Source: a virus
DNA length: 22,460 bases
IMG/VR virus record: IMGVR_UViG_3300042372_000168
Location: 1 to 22,460 of that record
Strand: one strand, 5' to 3'
Made by a program: the position numbers and the translations under genes. The first letter of the stretch is position 1; the number at the start of each line of letters is the position of its first letter. This document shows, piece by piece, positions 13,391 to 22,353 of the stretch. A model generated the notes under the pieces. That model was not told where the DNA came from and ran no database searches. It saw nothing but the letters and a program-made list of their open reading frames with translations.

Positions 13391-16207
13391 TTATGCGCTT
13401 AGAGCTGAGGCGAGGCTAGCCTTCTGCTGAATCAAGTCAAGTTGTGCGGAAAGCTCAGCCTCGACTGCTGTCGCGACGGCGGTGGCTGTAGGTGCGGGCG
13501 TCGTCGGGATCGCCGCAATCGCGGCGGCGGTATTGGCGGGTAGGTTGTCCGTCTTGGCCTTCACCAAGTTCAGCGACGCTTGTGTAGCAAGTGCGCTGTA
13601 ATCCAGACTCGGCGCAACGTAGACCTGATCCTGCCAGTTTACGTCAATACCGCCGCCGCCAGTCGTGACCGTGCGAGCTGGATAGACACCGTCAGAGCGG
13701 AAGATGCGAATCGCGTCGATTTGATAGATGAATGATGCCGTGCCGTTATCGAGGAACACGCTAACCATCCCAGTGTTTATCCGCAAATTGGCGACATCGA
13801 GCGCGGTAATGCCGCCGAAAAATTCGCGGATTCCTTGCTCAGTCGTGGTGTTGTAAACCCACCACGCGTAAAGGTTGGCTCCGCTGAAACTTGTGACCAG
13901 CGTCAGGTTGACGTCGTTTTGCACGTAGTCGGCTGCAAATCCGGTCGCGCTTGAACCGTCGCGCCCGTAGCTGTTATAGACCGCGTCATCGACCTGCGAC
14001 GCAAGGAACGTGACGCCCGATGCGGTGAGGATGCCGGTTGCTGACAAGCCGAGCTTTGCCGTTGCTCCGCTCGTGTAGGTAGCGGTAAGCGTGACGGTGA
14101 TGTCTGCTTCATAGACAAAAGATTGATAGAACCCGGGGCTGGCAAGCACGCCGTTGAACATCTCGACGCCGTTGTCCTCGTCATACACGCGCACCCGCGT
14201 GCCCGTGATGAGGTTAGGCGCGTTGATCGTCGCGAACTGCTGGGCGACCACGTTTGTGCCGACCGTGCCGATGGTCGTGTTGACCTTGACGATGTTGACC
14301 TGGGCGGAGCCGGTGTTGCTGATCGTGCCTTGGATGTCGCAGTCGGTCAGGGTGATGGTCACCGGCGTGTTTGTGCTGTAGTTCAGGTTCCCGGTCATCG
14401 TCACGCCCGTGAGGCTCGTCGGGATGTCTTGGATGACGTTCGGCGCGCTCACCGTGTTATTGGATACGACCGAGCCGTTGGCTAGGATGACCGAGCCGGA
14501 GGTGGTGATGCTTCCCGTGAAGTTCGCGGACTTGATGGCAATCGACGACCCGCTCGGCGTGAGGACATTGGCTGCCGACTGGTTGATGATGACGTTCAAA
14601 GAGCCCGCGCCGATGACGTTGCCGGACCGGGTGACGTAGGTAGCCGACTGGCCAGCGAAGTTCGTGTAGAGGTGGAACTTGGCAAAGTCGTAGAGCTGCT
14701 GCGCCGTGTCCAAGGACGTATAGGCCGAGACGGTCGTCATGTTGGACTGAGTGATGGACAGGTCAGGCAGCGCGACGGTGGAAATCGACAGCGGCCCCTG
14801 AGCGCGGCACTGGATGCGGTTCTGCGACAGGTTGTAAATGTAACCGATGCCGAAGAAGTCATACTCATCGCTGGTCGTCTGGCCGAAGTTGGTCGTGACC
14901 AAGCCGCCAGATCCCGGCGTCGCGGTAGGGGTCAAGGTCGTGACACCCGCCCTCAACCGCATCTCAATCGTGTTGCTGACGCCGCCCGTGGCCGTCGTGA
15001 ACAGCATAGTGCGGATGTCGGTGTTGTCGTAGAACGGACCGACGCCCGTATACTGACGGACGTTGCGGCGGTTGCCGTCGTTGCTTTCGGACGCGTAGAA
15101 CTTGAAGCCGACCACTCCAGCTCCCGCGAGGTCTCTCGTGGTAAACGAGACGTCCTGCACATAGTCATAGATGCCGGAGGCCCAGGGCGTCACCGCGTTA
15201 TCGAGCACGCCGAGCGAGCTACCGCCGCTGGCGTTCTTTACCCGCAGCCAAGCACCGCCCCAGATGTTCATGATCGGAGAAGTCGTTGCGAGCCACTGCG
15301 GAGCCAGGATGACGTTTGGCGCTGCGTCGAAGCCAGCCGAGTGGGCTACTTCCTTGGTGATCTGCTGGCAGTTTTTAAAAGTCACGCCCGAGAGGGTGGT
15401 CGGGAACGAGTTGAAGAAAATCGCGAAGTTCTCAATCGTGCAGTTCGTGAAACTGGTGATGCTGCCGTTCTGCATCCAGAAGCGAGAGCCGTTACCCTTT
15501 AAATGCGAGCCGACCACGTTAAAGCGACCGCCCGATTGACAGGCGAAGTTGTGGCGAATGGCGTAGGTGCCGCCCGTAAGGTTCACGGTTCCGGTCGATA
15601 CAATGTAGAACGACGAGCCCGTCGTGTTGATCTGGTGTTCGCCGCCGCCACCAGAAGGCGCGGGACGGCGTGAGAAGTAGACAAAGTCGGGGGCGTAAAT
15701 CGTCACGCCGTTCACGACCGTGCTCAGGTTGACCGTCATCGTGCCAGATACGCGGATGTCGTTGTCGCGCTGGGTGCCGCCGACCGCCGTATCGGTCTGG
15801 TTGTTGTAGACCAGTTTCTCGGTCAGGCCGTCAAACGAGAGCGTTCCGGTGACGTTCAACTGAGTGTTGACGGGGTTGTAAATCGTCGCGTTGCCGAGGT
15901 TCAGATTGGCGACCCCCGGCAAGGTGGCGAGCGCCGAAAGGCTGGTATCCGTGCCCGACTGCGTGATGATCGGGTAGTTGGCCGAGACGGTGTAGGCCGC
16001 GCCGCTCACGGCAGTCTCCACCGGGCGGTCAAGCGTGACGCTGGTCGTGCTGGTGAAGGTGGCGATGACGCCCCACTGGGAGCCGACCACAAGGATGGCG
16101 CCGACATTGCCAGCCGAGAAGGCCGTGCCTACGCCGGTGACGACGCGACCGCCTGCGGGGATGCTGATCGTGCCTGCTCCTGCTGAAGTTCCGAGTGCGA
16201 ATGCCAT
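13391..16207 (-). CDS. Large beta-helix-like fibre/adhesin
   Basis: The protein is 938 aa. The N-terminus (GTISIPAGGRVVTGVGTAFSA, then GQW-like VGSQWGVIATFTSTTSVTLD) is a small adaptor domain seen at the start of many phage fibre proteins. The long middle is rich in N, T, S, G and V, with repeated short strands (GTVNLTGGTYAIRHNF, GSITSFTNCTIENFAIFFN, SLTGVTMTGNLNYS). This is the look of a right-handed beta-helix as in tailspikes. The last 80 residues (DYSALATQASLNLVKAKTDN, then Ala/Thr/Pro-rich, then LIQQKASLASALSA) are probably a coiled-coil or trimerising tail. No catalytic motif of a depolymerase is evident. It lies between the collagen-like gene and the 97-aa gene and probably meets host surface glycans. 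Confidence 0.7.
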   Translation of the reverse strand: MAFALGTSAGAGTISIPAGGRVVTGVGTAFSAGNVGAILVVGSQWGVIATFTSTTSVTLDRPVETAVSGAAYTVSANYPIITQSGTDTSLSALATLPGVANLNLGNATIYNPVNTQLNVTGTLSFDGLTEKLVYNNQTDTAVGGTQRDNDIRVSGTMTVNLSTVVNGVTIYAPDFVYFSRRPAPSGGGGEHQINTTGSSFYIVSTGTVNLTGGTYAIRHNFACQSGGRFNVVGSHLKGNGSRFWMQNGSITSFTNCTIENFAIFFNSFPTTLSGVTFKNCQQITKEVAHSAGFDAAPNVILAPQWLATTSPIMNIWGGAWLRVKNASGGSSLGVLDNAVTPWASGIYDYVQDVSFTTRDLAGAGVVGFKFYASESNDGNRRNVRQYTGVGPFYDNTDIRTMLFTTATGGVSNTIEMRLRAGVTTLTPTATPGSGGLVTTNFGQTTSDEYDFFGIGYIYNLSQNRIQCRAQGPLSISTVALPDLSITQSNMTTVSAYTSLDTAQQLYDFAKFHLYTNFAGQSATYVTRSGNVIGAGSLNVIINQSAANVLTPSGSSIAIKSANFTGSITTSGSVILANGSVVSNNTVSAPNVIQDIPTSLTGVTMTGNLNYSTNTPVTITLTDCDIQGTISNTGSAQVNIVKVNTTIGTVGTNVVAQQFATINAPNLITGTRVRVYDEDNGVEMFNGVLASPGFYQSFVYEADITVTLTATYTSGATAKLGLSATGILTASGVTFLASQVDDAVYNSYGRDGSSATGFAADYVQNDVNLTLVTSFSGANLYAWWVYNTTTEQGIREFFGGITALDVANLRINTGMVSVFLDNGTASFIYQIDAIRIFRSDGVYPARTVTTGGGGIDVNWQDQVYVAPSLDYSALATQASLNLVKAKTDNLPANTAAAIAAIPTTPAPTATAVATAVEAELSAQLDLIQQKASLASALSA

Positions 16208-16211
16208 AGGT

Positions 16212-17035
<824 letters not shown>

Positions 17036-17039
<4 letters not shown>

Positions 17040-17380
17040 TCGATTTCGAGTCTTGTGCCGGTTGGATGGATTGTCGCTTCACCTTTGAAATACTTCTTCA
17101 CGTCGCCGCTCGGCAGCTTTACTAGCATATCCCAGAGATAGGTACCGGGAAGAGCGTCTACCGTTTGCTCGGGTTCTAGCTCCATCACAGCAACACCATT
17201 CAAAGCGTTCGTGATGTTGATAGAAAACTCGATCTTGTAAGTGCCGCGAGTGATCCAGGCGGTAAACGTGTAGCCGGTAATGTTGAGCGCGTTCGTCTGC
17301 TCCTTGTTCGTGAAAAGTCGCAGCGTCCGACGGTAGGTCGTCCCGGCTTCGATGTCTAAATTAAAACTTTTCGTCTTCAT
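17036..17380 (-). CDS. 114-aa beta-sandwich phage protein
   Basis: The protein starts MKTKSFNLDIEAGTTYRRTL. It runs through strands with ITGYTFTAWITRG and VAVMELEPEQTVDALPGTYL, then WDMLVKLPSGDVKKYFKGEA. The pattern G-x-T-(x)-R-R-T-L, then GYT-(x)-A-x-I, then L-PG-x-Y-x-(W/Y)-D-(x)-x-V-x-(x)-P-S-G is a widespread Ig-like phage domain related to baseplate/fibre adaptor N-termini such as BppU. I start it at the ATG at 17380, whose bases overlap the portal stop (ATGA). A longer frame back to 17767 only shadows the portal gene. It leads directly into the collagen-like gene and may attach that fibre to the particle. Confidence 0.72.
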
Positions 17381-18870
17381 TCTTCGGCCGGTGAATTCAT
17401 TGGTTGTGCAATCGGTGATCCAGGCGGCGGCTCGGGCGTGACACCAAGTGCCTCCATGTCGTCGTCGTCGCGCCGGAACTCCGACCACACGTCGGCAGAG
17501 TCGCGGCCAGAGGTTTCGCGGATGACCTCGCTGCGAGTCTTGATGCGCATCGCGATGGCTTTCTCGTTCGCGGCCATCTCGGCTTGCGGGTCGATCCATC
17601 CCCAGCGACGGCCTTGCCATGACACGGCGCGATACTTCGCGATGCGGTCGTAACGGAGAGGCTTGCCCGCCACGGTGACGGCTTCGGCGAGCAAGGCGCG
17701 TTGGAGCCACTTCTCGTAGAGCCATTCGTTCCACTGCTCGACGAGCAACTCTTGCAAGCCCTTCCACACCTCGCGCTCATCCAGCGCGCCTTGGCGGATG
17801 GAGCTGAAATTCACGGACGTGAGGTCGGACGCGAGGTTGTTGTAGCTGACGTTCAATCCCGAGCTGATCGAGCGCAGCATGGTCTTCGTGAACGGGTCGA
17901 TGGACTGATCCGGGAACGTCGGATTGAACGCCACAAACTCGCGGTTTCCGATGTCCTCGAACGTGCCTGGGTCGCCGTCCATTGGCAGCTCGTCGGTGTC
18001 CACGTCGTCACCGTCCGGGTTGCGAAAGAAGCCCATCTTCGCCGCACCTACACGGGCATTGACGAGGGCAGCATCTTCGAACCCACCGAGCATCCGCATG
18101 CGCCACAAAGCGGTGCGCATCCACGGAAGACCGCGCTTCTGGCCGACGACTTCGGGCAAAAAGATGTGGCACACGTTTTCCGCAGGCACGCGGTCGTAGT
18201 CGCGGCTCAGGCCTTGGATGTATCCCATCTGGCGTTCATCGAAGCGGCGGAAGTGGTAGGCGACCGGCGCGTTGTTCTCGTCCATCTCGATGCCGTGCCG
18301 GATGACACGACCGTTGCCCAAGTCTTGGTAGTGCGCGGGATCGAGCAACACTGGATCCACGATCTGCACCGCGAATCCGAACTCGTTCAGGTTCCGGCCA
18401 TATCGGGCGATGGCGATGAACTCGCCGTCGGTCGGGAGGGTCGACGCAATGAGACGCTCCACCGATTTCCGGCTGTGCTGCTTCGTCACGTCGAAGACCC
18501 CGCGCTTCGAGAACCGCGCAAAGCCGTCCTCGATTGCGTCGCTCGCCAGTGTGTCGGGCGTGCCATTCGGGTCTTTTATGTTTGCCATGAGCGCAAAGCC
18601 CATCGGCCCCGCGATGTTGTCACGGCAGAGCTGCACGAACTTCCGGGCGTGGTCGTTGTTCTGTCCCTGCTCCCGCGACCTCGCCACGAGGGTTGACCAG
18701 TGCTGGTAAATCCACGCGTCAACTGTGGTCGGCGTGACGTTCCATGACTGCTCCAGCCGCGTGTTGCTCGCTGCCTGAAAAATCCGTTTCATCGAGACGC
18801 GTTTTTCTGGCGTTGGCGCGACCGCGATCTGCGGTTGCGAGCGGCGAAGTATTTTGTCGAAAATGCCCAT
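17377..18870 (-). CDS. Portal protein (lambda gpB family)
   Basis: The protein is 497 aa. Features of the lambda-type portal family include the N-terminal RARDLVARSREQ-like segment (TLVARSREQGQNNDHARKFV), NIAGPMGFALMA, and LPTDGEFIAIARYG. QIVDPVLLDP and ENVCHIFLPEVVGQKRGLPWM follow, as does SGLNVSYNNLASDLTSVNFSSIRQGALDE. Twelve copies would form the ring at one head vertex through which DNA is packaged and to which the tail binds. The C-terminal 50 residues are acidic and Pro-rich. It starts 2 nt after the connector gene ends. In lambda the protease gene follows at once; here the adhesin cassette follows instead. Confidence 0.95.
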   Translation of the reverse strand: MGIFDKILRRSQPQIAVAPTPEKRVSMKRIFQAASNTRLEQSWNVTPTTVDAWIYQHWSTLVARSREQGQNNDHARKFVQLCRDNIAGPMGFALMANIKDPNGTPDTLASDAIEDGFARFSKRGVFDVTKQHSRKSVERLIASTLPTDGEFIAIARYGRNLNEFGFAVQIVDPVLLDPAHYQDLGNGRVIRHGIEMDENNAPVAYHFRRFDERQMGYIQGLSRDYDRVPAENVCHIFLPEVVGQKRGLPWMRTALWRMRMLGGFEDAALVNARVGAAKMGFFRNPDGDDVDTDELPMDGDPGTFEDIGNREFVAFNPTFPDQSIDPFTKTMLRSISSGLNVSYNNLASDLTSVNFSSIRQGALDEREVWKGLQELLVEQWNEWLYEKWLQRALLAEAVTVAGKPLRYDRIAKYRAVSWQGRRWGWIDPQAEMAANEKAIAMRIKTRSEVIRETSGRDSADVWSEFRRDDDDMEALGVTPEPPPGSPIAQPMNSPAEE

Positions 18871-18872
18871 GA

Positions 18873-19352
18873 TCAGAAGCGGACTGCGATTCGTGGCCCG
18901 AGCGTGGATCGTCCCGCCTCGGCGCGCTCTTCGCGTTTGTATTCGGCCTTCCAGTAGGAGAGCAGTTGCAGAAGCTCGGCCACCGAGTAGCGCTCAAGCT
19001 CGCGGTTGTTGATCCGGTATCGGCGTACGCCTTCCCCGGCATTACCTTCGAGCATGGCCTGCACGGCCTCGATGTTGCGCTGTGCGATGTTGCGTCGATC
19101 ACCGACACCCAGCACGTCTTCGAGCTTGAAGTTGCCGCGCGAGATGACGCCAATGCGCCCGCCTTGGTAGGTTCCCCACGCCTGCCACTCGTAGAACCCA
19201 GCCACCCAATCGGCGGTCAATGCGCTCCCAAGCCACGTGATGCCGGCTTTCGTCGCGGTGATCGTCCGGGTCGCTGGGCCACCTAGGCGGAACTCGACAG
19301 CCGTTGCTTCGGCGTCGTCCACTTGGATTCTGAGCGTTTCCCCCTTGATCAT
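18873..19352 (-). CDS. Head-tail connector with gpW-like C-terminus and N-terminal beta domain
   Basis: The protein is 159 aa. The C-terminal half, residues about 92-159 (NIEAVQAMLEGNAGEGVRRY, INNRELERYSVAELLQLLSY, KREERAEAG, ending RIAVRF), resembles lambda gpW: a helix, a two-strand turn with 'R(R)Y-x-I-N-(x)-R-E-L', and a second helix. gpW (about 68 aa) plugs the portal and joins the tail. The first 85 residues are an extra strand-rich domain (ETLRIQVDDAEATAVEFRLG, then ADWVAGFYEWQAWGTYQGG). It is similar in style to the Ig-like domain of the 114-aa protein after the portal. Its place between the large terminase and the portal is exactly that of gpW in lambda. The ATG lies 2 nt after the terminase stop, with no strong Shine-Dalgarno sequence. 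Confidence 0.75.
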   Translation of the reverse strand: MIKGETLRIQVDDAEATAVEFRLGGPATRTITATKAGITWLGSALTADWVAGFYEWQAWGTYQGGRIGVISRGNFKLEDVLGVGDRRNIAQRNIEAVQAMLEGNAGEGVRRYRINNRELERYSVAELLQLLSYWKAEYKREERAEAGRSTLGPRIAVRF

Positions 19353-19354
19353 GG

Positions 19355-21292
19355 TTACCAGTTCTTCACGAACGAACCTCGACGCTTGGCACGTCGCGGC
19401 TTCTCGGGACTATCCTCGGGCACCTTCGGTGGGTCGAGCGGGGTTTTGTCTGGCTCGGGTGCGCTCACGGGTGCGGGCTGTGCTGCTGCCATCAGCCTGG
19501 CGGGTTTCTCAGCCGCCTGCATCTTGATCCGGTAGGCGATCTTGTCGAGCTGCGGCCCAGCCATGACGAACGCCGCGAACGCATAAACTCGGCAGTCGAA
19601 CGCCTCGTTCCGCCTGTCCTTCGGCTTCTCGAACGTGGTCTTGCGGAAGCCCTTCACAAACTTGACGACGGGCTTCTCGGCGGTGAGCTGGCGGAACCAA
19701 TCCGCGTCCCGACCTGCCGGGAAGTGGCAGTAGCCTGGTCCCGGGTCGGACTGCTTGAGCCGACGCAAGACGACGCTCTTCGCGGTGTCGGTTCCGATGA
19801 TGTAGAGATCGACCGGCCTCTTGGCTTTGCCCGACCGCTTCCGGTTCGGCGGCCCCACAATCGGCAGGCCGTCACCGCCGCGCCCCTTGATTGCAAAGAT
19901 GCGGTCGCCTCGATGCCGCTTCACGTAGTTGTAGACCGACTGCGTGGCGCCATCCGTTCCGCCCGAGTCAACGAAGGTGTAGGAGACCGCGAGATCGACG
20001 CCGCTCTCGTGTTGCCACCGCTTGCGGACGTAGTCGGTGAAGTCGTTCCACGGGCTGTTTTTCTGCCCCTCCGGAATGTCAACGTCACCGTTGATCACGT
20101 GGTAGTCGATGCTCCACGACTCCTCGCCCGATCCCCACGCCACCACCTCAACTTCGATCCGGTCGGGCTGCACGTCGGCTCCCGCAGTCAGGAACAGGCC
20201 GCGAGCCGGAACCGGTGCCGCGTAGTTCTCGACGCGCTCCATCAGCTCGTGTTCGGTGACGACCTCGGAGCCGCCCTCCCACGTTTCGCCCAGCGAGGTG
20301 TTGACCCAGACTTGCAGCTTGAGCGGGTCATCCTTCGCTTCGAGGAAGTCCTCGACCACCTCCGAAATGTTTTTCCAAGGCGAGTAAAGCTCGTTCAGAT
20401 GGAAGCCAGCGATGCCGCGGAACGGCGCGGTCGCGATCCATCGGCCTCGGCGAACCGCGGCGTTCTTCTGGGCGTTGGTGAACTCCTCCTCGCATGACGG
20501 GCAGATCATCCGAGCGTCAGCGGTGTTCTCACGCTTGAACCTGACGTTGCCCCAGGCGAGCACGTGCGGCACGCCGCAGTGCGGACACGGCACGTGGAAC
20601 CGCCGCTTGTCGCTCAGCTCCCACTCACTCTCAATCCGGCTCGATCCCTTCACGGTCGGAGTCGAGACGAGGATGATCTTCCGGTTCCAGAACGTGGAGG
20701 CGCGTTTCTCCGCGAGCTTGACGGGGTCGCCCTCCGTGCCAGCCGACGGCGGGAAGCGGTCGATCTCGTCGCAAAGCACCAGGCGCACCGGGCGCGATGC
20801 GAGCGAGGCCGGGGCGTTCGCTCCAGCCGCCGTGACGTGGCCACCCGGGAACGTCTTGTGCAGGATCGTGTTGCCGCTGTCCCGCGACTTGACCCCCTTC
20901 ACCTTGTCGCGGACTGCCGGCGTGTCGCGGATCATTGGCGCGAGCCGGTCTTTCGACCACGTCTCGGCCATGTCGATCGTGGGCTGCACGACCAGAGTCG
21001 GGCACGGATCGTGGTCGATGTGATACCCGAGCGTGTTGTTGATGATCTCGGTCTTGCCGACCTGCGCCGACGACATGATGATCGTCCGCTTCACGCCCGG
21101 TTCGTGGGGCGCGTCCATGATCCCGCGCTGATACTCAGCTCGGCTCGTTCGCCACTGCCCGGGTTCGGCGCTGCTTTCGCTGCTTAGCCTTCGGCGGTTG
21201 TCCGACCACTGGCTCGTCGTCCATTTCGGTGGGGGTTTCCAAAGAGCCGCGATGCTCTTGAACGTATCGGTCGGTAGCGAGGCTCGGATCAT
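19355..21292 (-). CDS. terL: Terminase large subunit (lambda gpA family)
   Basis: The protein is 645 aa from the ATG at 21292. An N-terminal WKPPPKWTTSQWSDNRRRL and EPGQWRTSRAEYQRGIMDA match the family start. The packaging ATPase has an atypical Walker A, SSAQVGKTE (74-82), and a Walker B, VLCDEID (172-178). A zinc ribbon uses CPHC (236-239) and CPSC (264-267). The nuclease acidic residues lie in TAGADVQPDRIEVEV (D373), FVDSGGTDGA (D442) and NEAFDCRVYAFAA (D567). It cuts concatemers and pumps DNA into the prohead. Its first 53 codons overlap the end of the small-subunit gene. The tail after about 590 is Pro/Lys-rich, and residues DKTPLDP there are encoded by the 19-bp element. An upstream ATG at 21385 is in frame but adds residues unlike the family. 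Confidence 0.96.
   Translation of the reverse strand: MIRASLPTDTFKSIAALWKPPPKWTTSQWSDNRRRLSSESSAEPGQWRTSRAEYQRGIMDAPHEPGVKRTIIMSSAQVGKTEIINNTLGYHIDHDPCPTLVVQPTIDMAETWSKDRLAPMIRDTPAVRDKVKGVKSRDSGNTILHKTFPGGHVTAAGANAPASLASRPVRLVLCDEIDRFPPSAGTEGDPVKLAEKRASTFWNRKIILVSTPTVKGSSRIESEWELSDKRRFHVPCPHCGVPHVLAWGNVRFKRENTADARMICPSCEEEFTNAQKNAAVRRGRWIATAPFRGIAGFHLNELYSPWKNISEVVEDFLEAKDDPLKLQVWVNTSLGETWEGGSEVVTEHELMERVENYAAPVPARGLFLTAGADVQPDRIEVEVVAWGSGEESWSIDYHVINGDVDIPEGQKNSPWNDFTDYVRKRWQHESGVDLAVSYTFVDSGGTDGATQSVYNYVKRHRGDRIFAIKGRGGDGLPIVGPPNRKRSGKAKRPVDLYIIGTDTAKSVVLRRLKQSDPGPGYCHFPAGRDADWFRQLTAEKPVVKFVKGFRKTTFEKPKDRRNEAFDCRVYAFAAFVMAGPQLDKIAYRIKMQAAEKPARLMAAAQPAPVSAPEPDKTPLDPPKVPEDSPEKPRRAKRRGSFVKNW
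19409..19450 (-). promoter_or_regulatory. Putative late promoter copy 4, inside terL upstream of connector gene
   Basis: The exact 19-bp element lies at 19450-19432 (minus strand) within the last codons of terL. A 17-nt spacer leads to GATAGT (19414-19409), four of six matches to TATAAT. The connector ATG at 19352 is 56 nt further on, so this unit would have a leader, unlike the other three. As coding sequence the element specifies DKTPLDP in a low-complexity tail. Confidence 0.5.
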
Positions 21293-21929
21293 ATTCGGCA
21301 AGTTCGTTGAGTGATTGGATGACGGCCTCCTCGATGAGGTTGCGGATGGCTTCCAGGGACTCTTCGCCGTGGACGCGACCGGCAAGCGTCGTCGGCATCG
21401 AGAGGAGCTTCGCCTTTGCGTTGGAAATCATGTCGGCCCACACGGCCATGACCGCCCCACCGTCATGCACCTGAGCCTTGCGTAGATCGGCTTCGATCTC
21501 GGCGATGTCGGCCTTGGCCTTCGTCAGCCTCGCTCGGTGGGCTTCGTAGTCCTGTCCCTCGGGTGAGTCCGGGTCTCCGTCCCATTGGTTTTTCCGCTTG
21601 GTCTCCCGGTGGTGGACGATGCCCCGGATCGAGTCCCACACGGAGTAGCTGCCACGCGCGACCCGAACGACCACGCCCTCGTCCGCGAACTGCTCGATGC
21701 GCCTCTTGTCGTAGCCGAACATTTCGGCCAGCTCGCCAGCCGTGCAGGTCGCCGTCTTCAAGCCGATCTTCGGCGTGACCGTCGCCTCTTCGAGCAGCTT
21801 CTGTTCGGCGACTGTCGGCGTTCCTCCTTTTTTGATCTTCTTCACGATGTTGGAAATGGTCGCGGCCCGGATGCGGTCGGCCTGATCCGGTGTGAGTTGT
21901 CCCGCAGTCGCTTGGTTTTCTTCACTCAC
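21135..21929 (-). CDS. terS: Terminase small subunit (Nu1-like)
   Basis: The protein is 264 aa from a GTG start. Residues about 60-110 (CTAGELAEMFGYDKRRIEQFADEGVVV, then GSYSVWDSIRGIVHH) form the winged-helix DNA-binding domain of Nu1-type small terminases. Next comes the family's helical signature, QDYEAHRARLTKAKADIAEI with EADLRKAQVHD. The C-terminal helices probably bind the large subunit, and the basic end (KAKQRKQRRTRA) may touch DNA. This subunit finds the packaging site and hands it to terL. The GTG overlaps the end of the 143-aa gene, and the last 158 bp overlap terL. The cos site itself, if present, is not visible in the window. Confidence 0.92.
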   Translation of the reverse strand: MSEENQATAGQLTPDQADRIRAATISNIVKKIKKGGTPTVAEQKLLEEATVTPKIGLKTATCTAGELAEMFGYDKRRIEQFADEGVVVRVARGSYSVWDSIRGIVHHRETKRKNQWDGDPDSPEGQDYEAHRARLTKAKADIAEIEADLRKAQVHDGGAVMAVWADMISNAKAKLLSMPTTLAGRVHGEESLEAIRNLIEEAVIQSLNELAEYDPSLATDRYVQEHRGSLETPTEMDDEPVVGQPPKAKQRKQRRTRAVANEPS

Positions 21930-22353
21930 GAAAATGATGCGCTCCGAATTGGAAGTTCCGGCACGAGAGATACGCCTCGCCCAAGTGCGCGAATCGGCGA
22001 CGTGCTTCGGTGTCGTCGAACGAAATGTGATCGGCTCCAGCGATCTCGACCACGTCGCCGGTGTAGAGCGTGGAGCGGACAGCCGCGCCGTATTCCACCC
22101 TCAGCGCCATGTGGAAGTTCCGCTCCCAGCGATAGGGCGCGGACACGCCGCAGAGGTAGAGCACCTCGCCCGGATCGGCCTCGATCTGGATCGCCTGGTT
22201 GATCGGGAGCATTGTTCCAACGTCCGGGAAGTAGCTGCCCTTCAAGCAACGTGCGCAGTGCTGCTTCGGATCAAACCCGTTTACACGCTTCAGCCAGAAG
22301 TAGCGGAAGCCCTTGAATCGGTCTTCGTTGGAGGTGATGGTCAGCTTAGGCAT
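21922..22353 (-). CDS. Unknown 143-aa protein upstream of terminase
   Basis: I do not recognise this protein. It starts MPKLTITSNEDRFKGFRYFW and has one C-x-x-C (HCARCLKG, C33 and C36). A strand-rich middle (ADPGEVLYLCGVSAPYRWER, VEYGAAVRSTLYTGDVVEI) precedes an aromatic/His C-terminus (YLSCRNFQFGAHHFRE). There is no signal peptide or membrane span. The reading frame is well supported: it overlaps the previous gene's stop by 13 bp and the small terminase start by 8 bp, so all three are probably co-translated. Position suggests a packaging-related or late regulatory role, but nothing in the sequence proves it. Confidence 0.7.
   Translation of the reverse strand: MPKLTITSNEDRFKGFRYFWLKRVNGFDPKQHCARCLKGSYFPDVGTMLPINQAIQIEADPGEVLYLCGVSAPYRWERNFHMALRVEYGAAVRSTLYTGDVVEIAGADHISFDDTEARRRFAHLGEAYLSCRNFQFGAHHFRE

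Noticed and set aside
17701-18696. A 331-aa open frame on the plus strand opposite the portal gene
   Set aside because: It is antisense to a clear lambda-type portal. The product is rich in Arg, Val and His with no domain pattern, as expected for a GC-rich shadow frame.
21292-21385. The 31-residue N-terminal extension of the large terminase
   Set aside because: It is Ser/Pro/Arg-rich, unlike any gpA-family start, and only deepens an already long overlap. The ATG at 21292 suits the family length.
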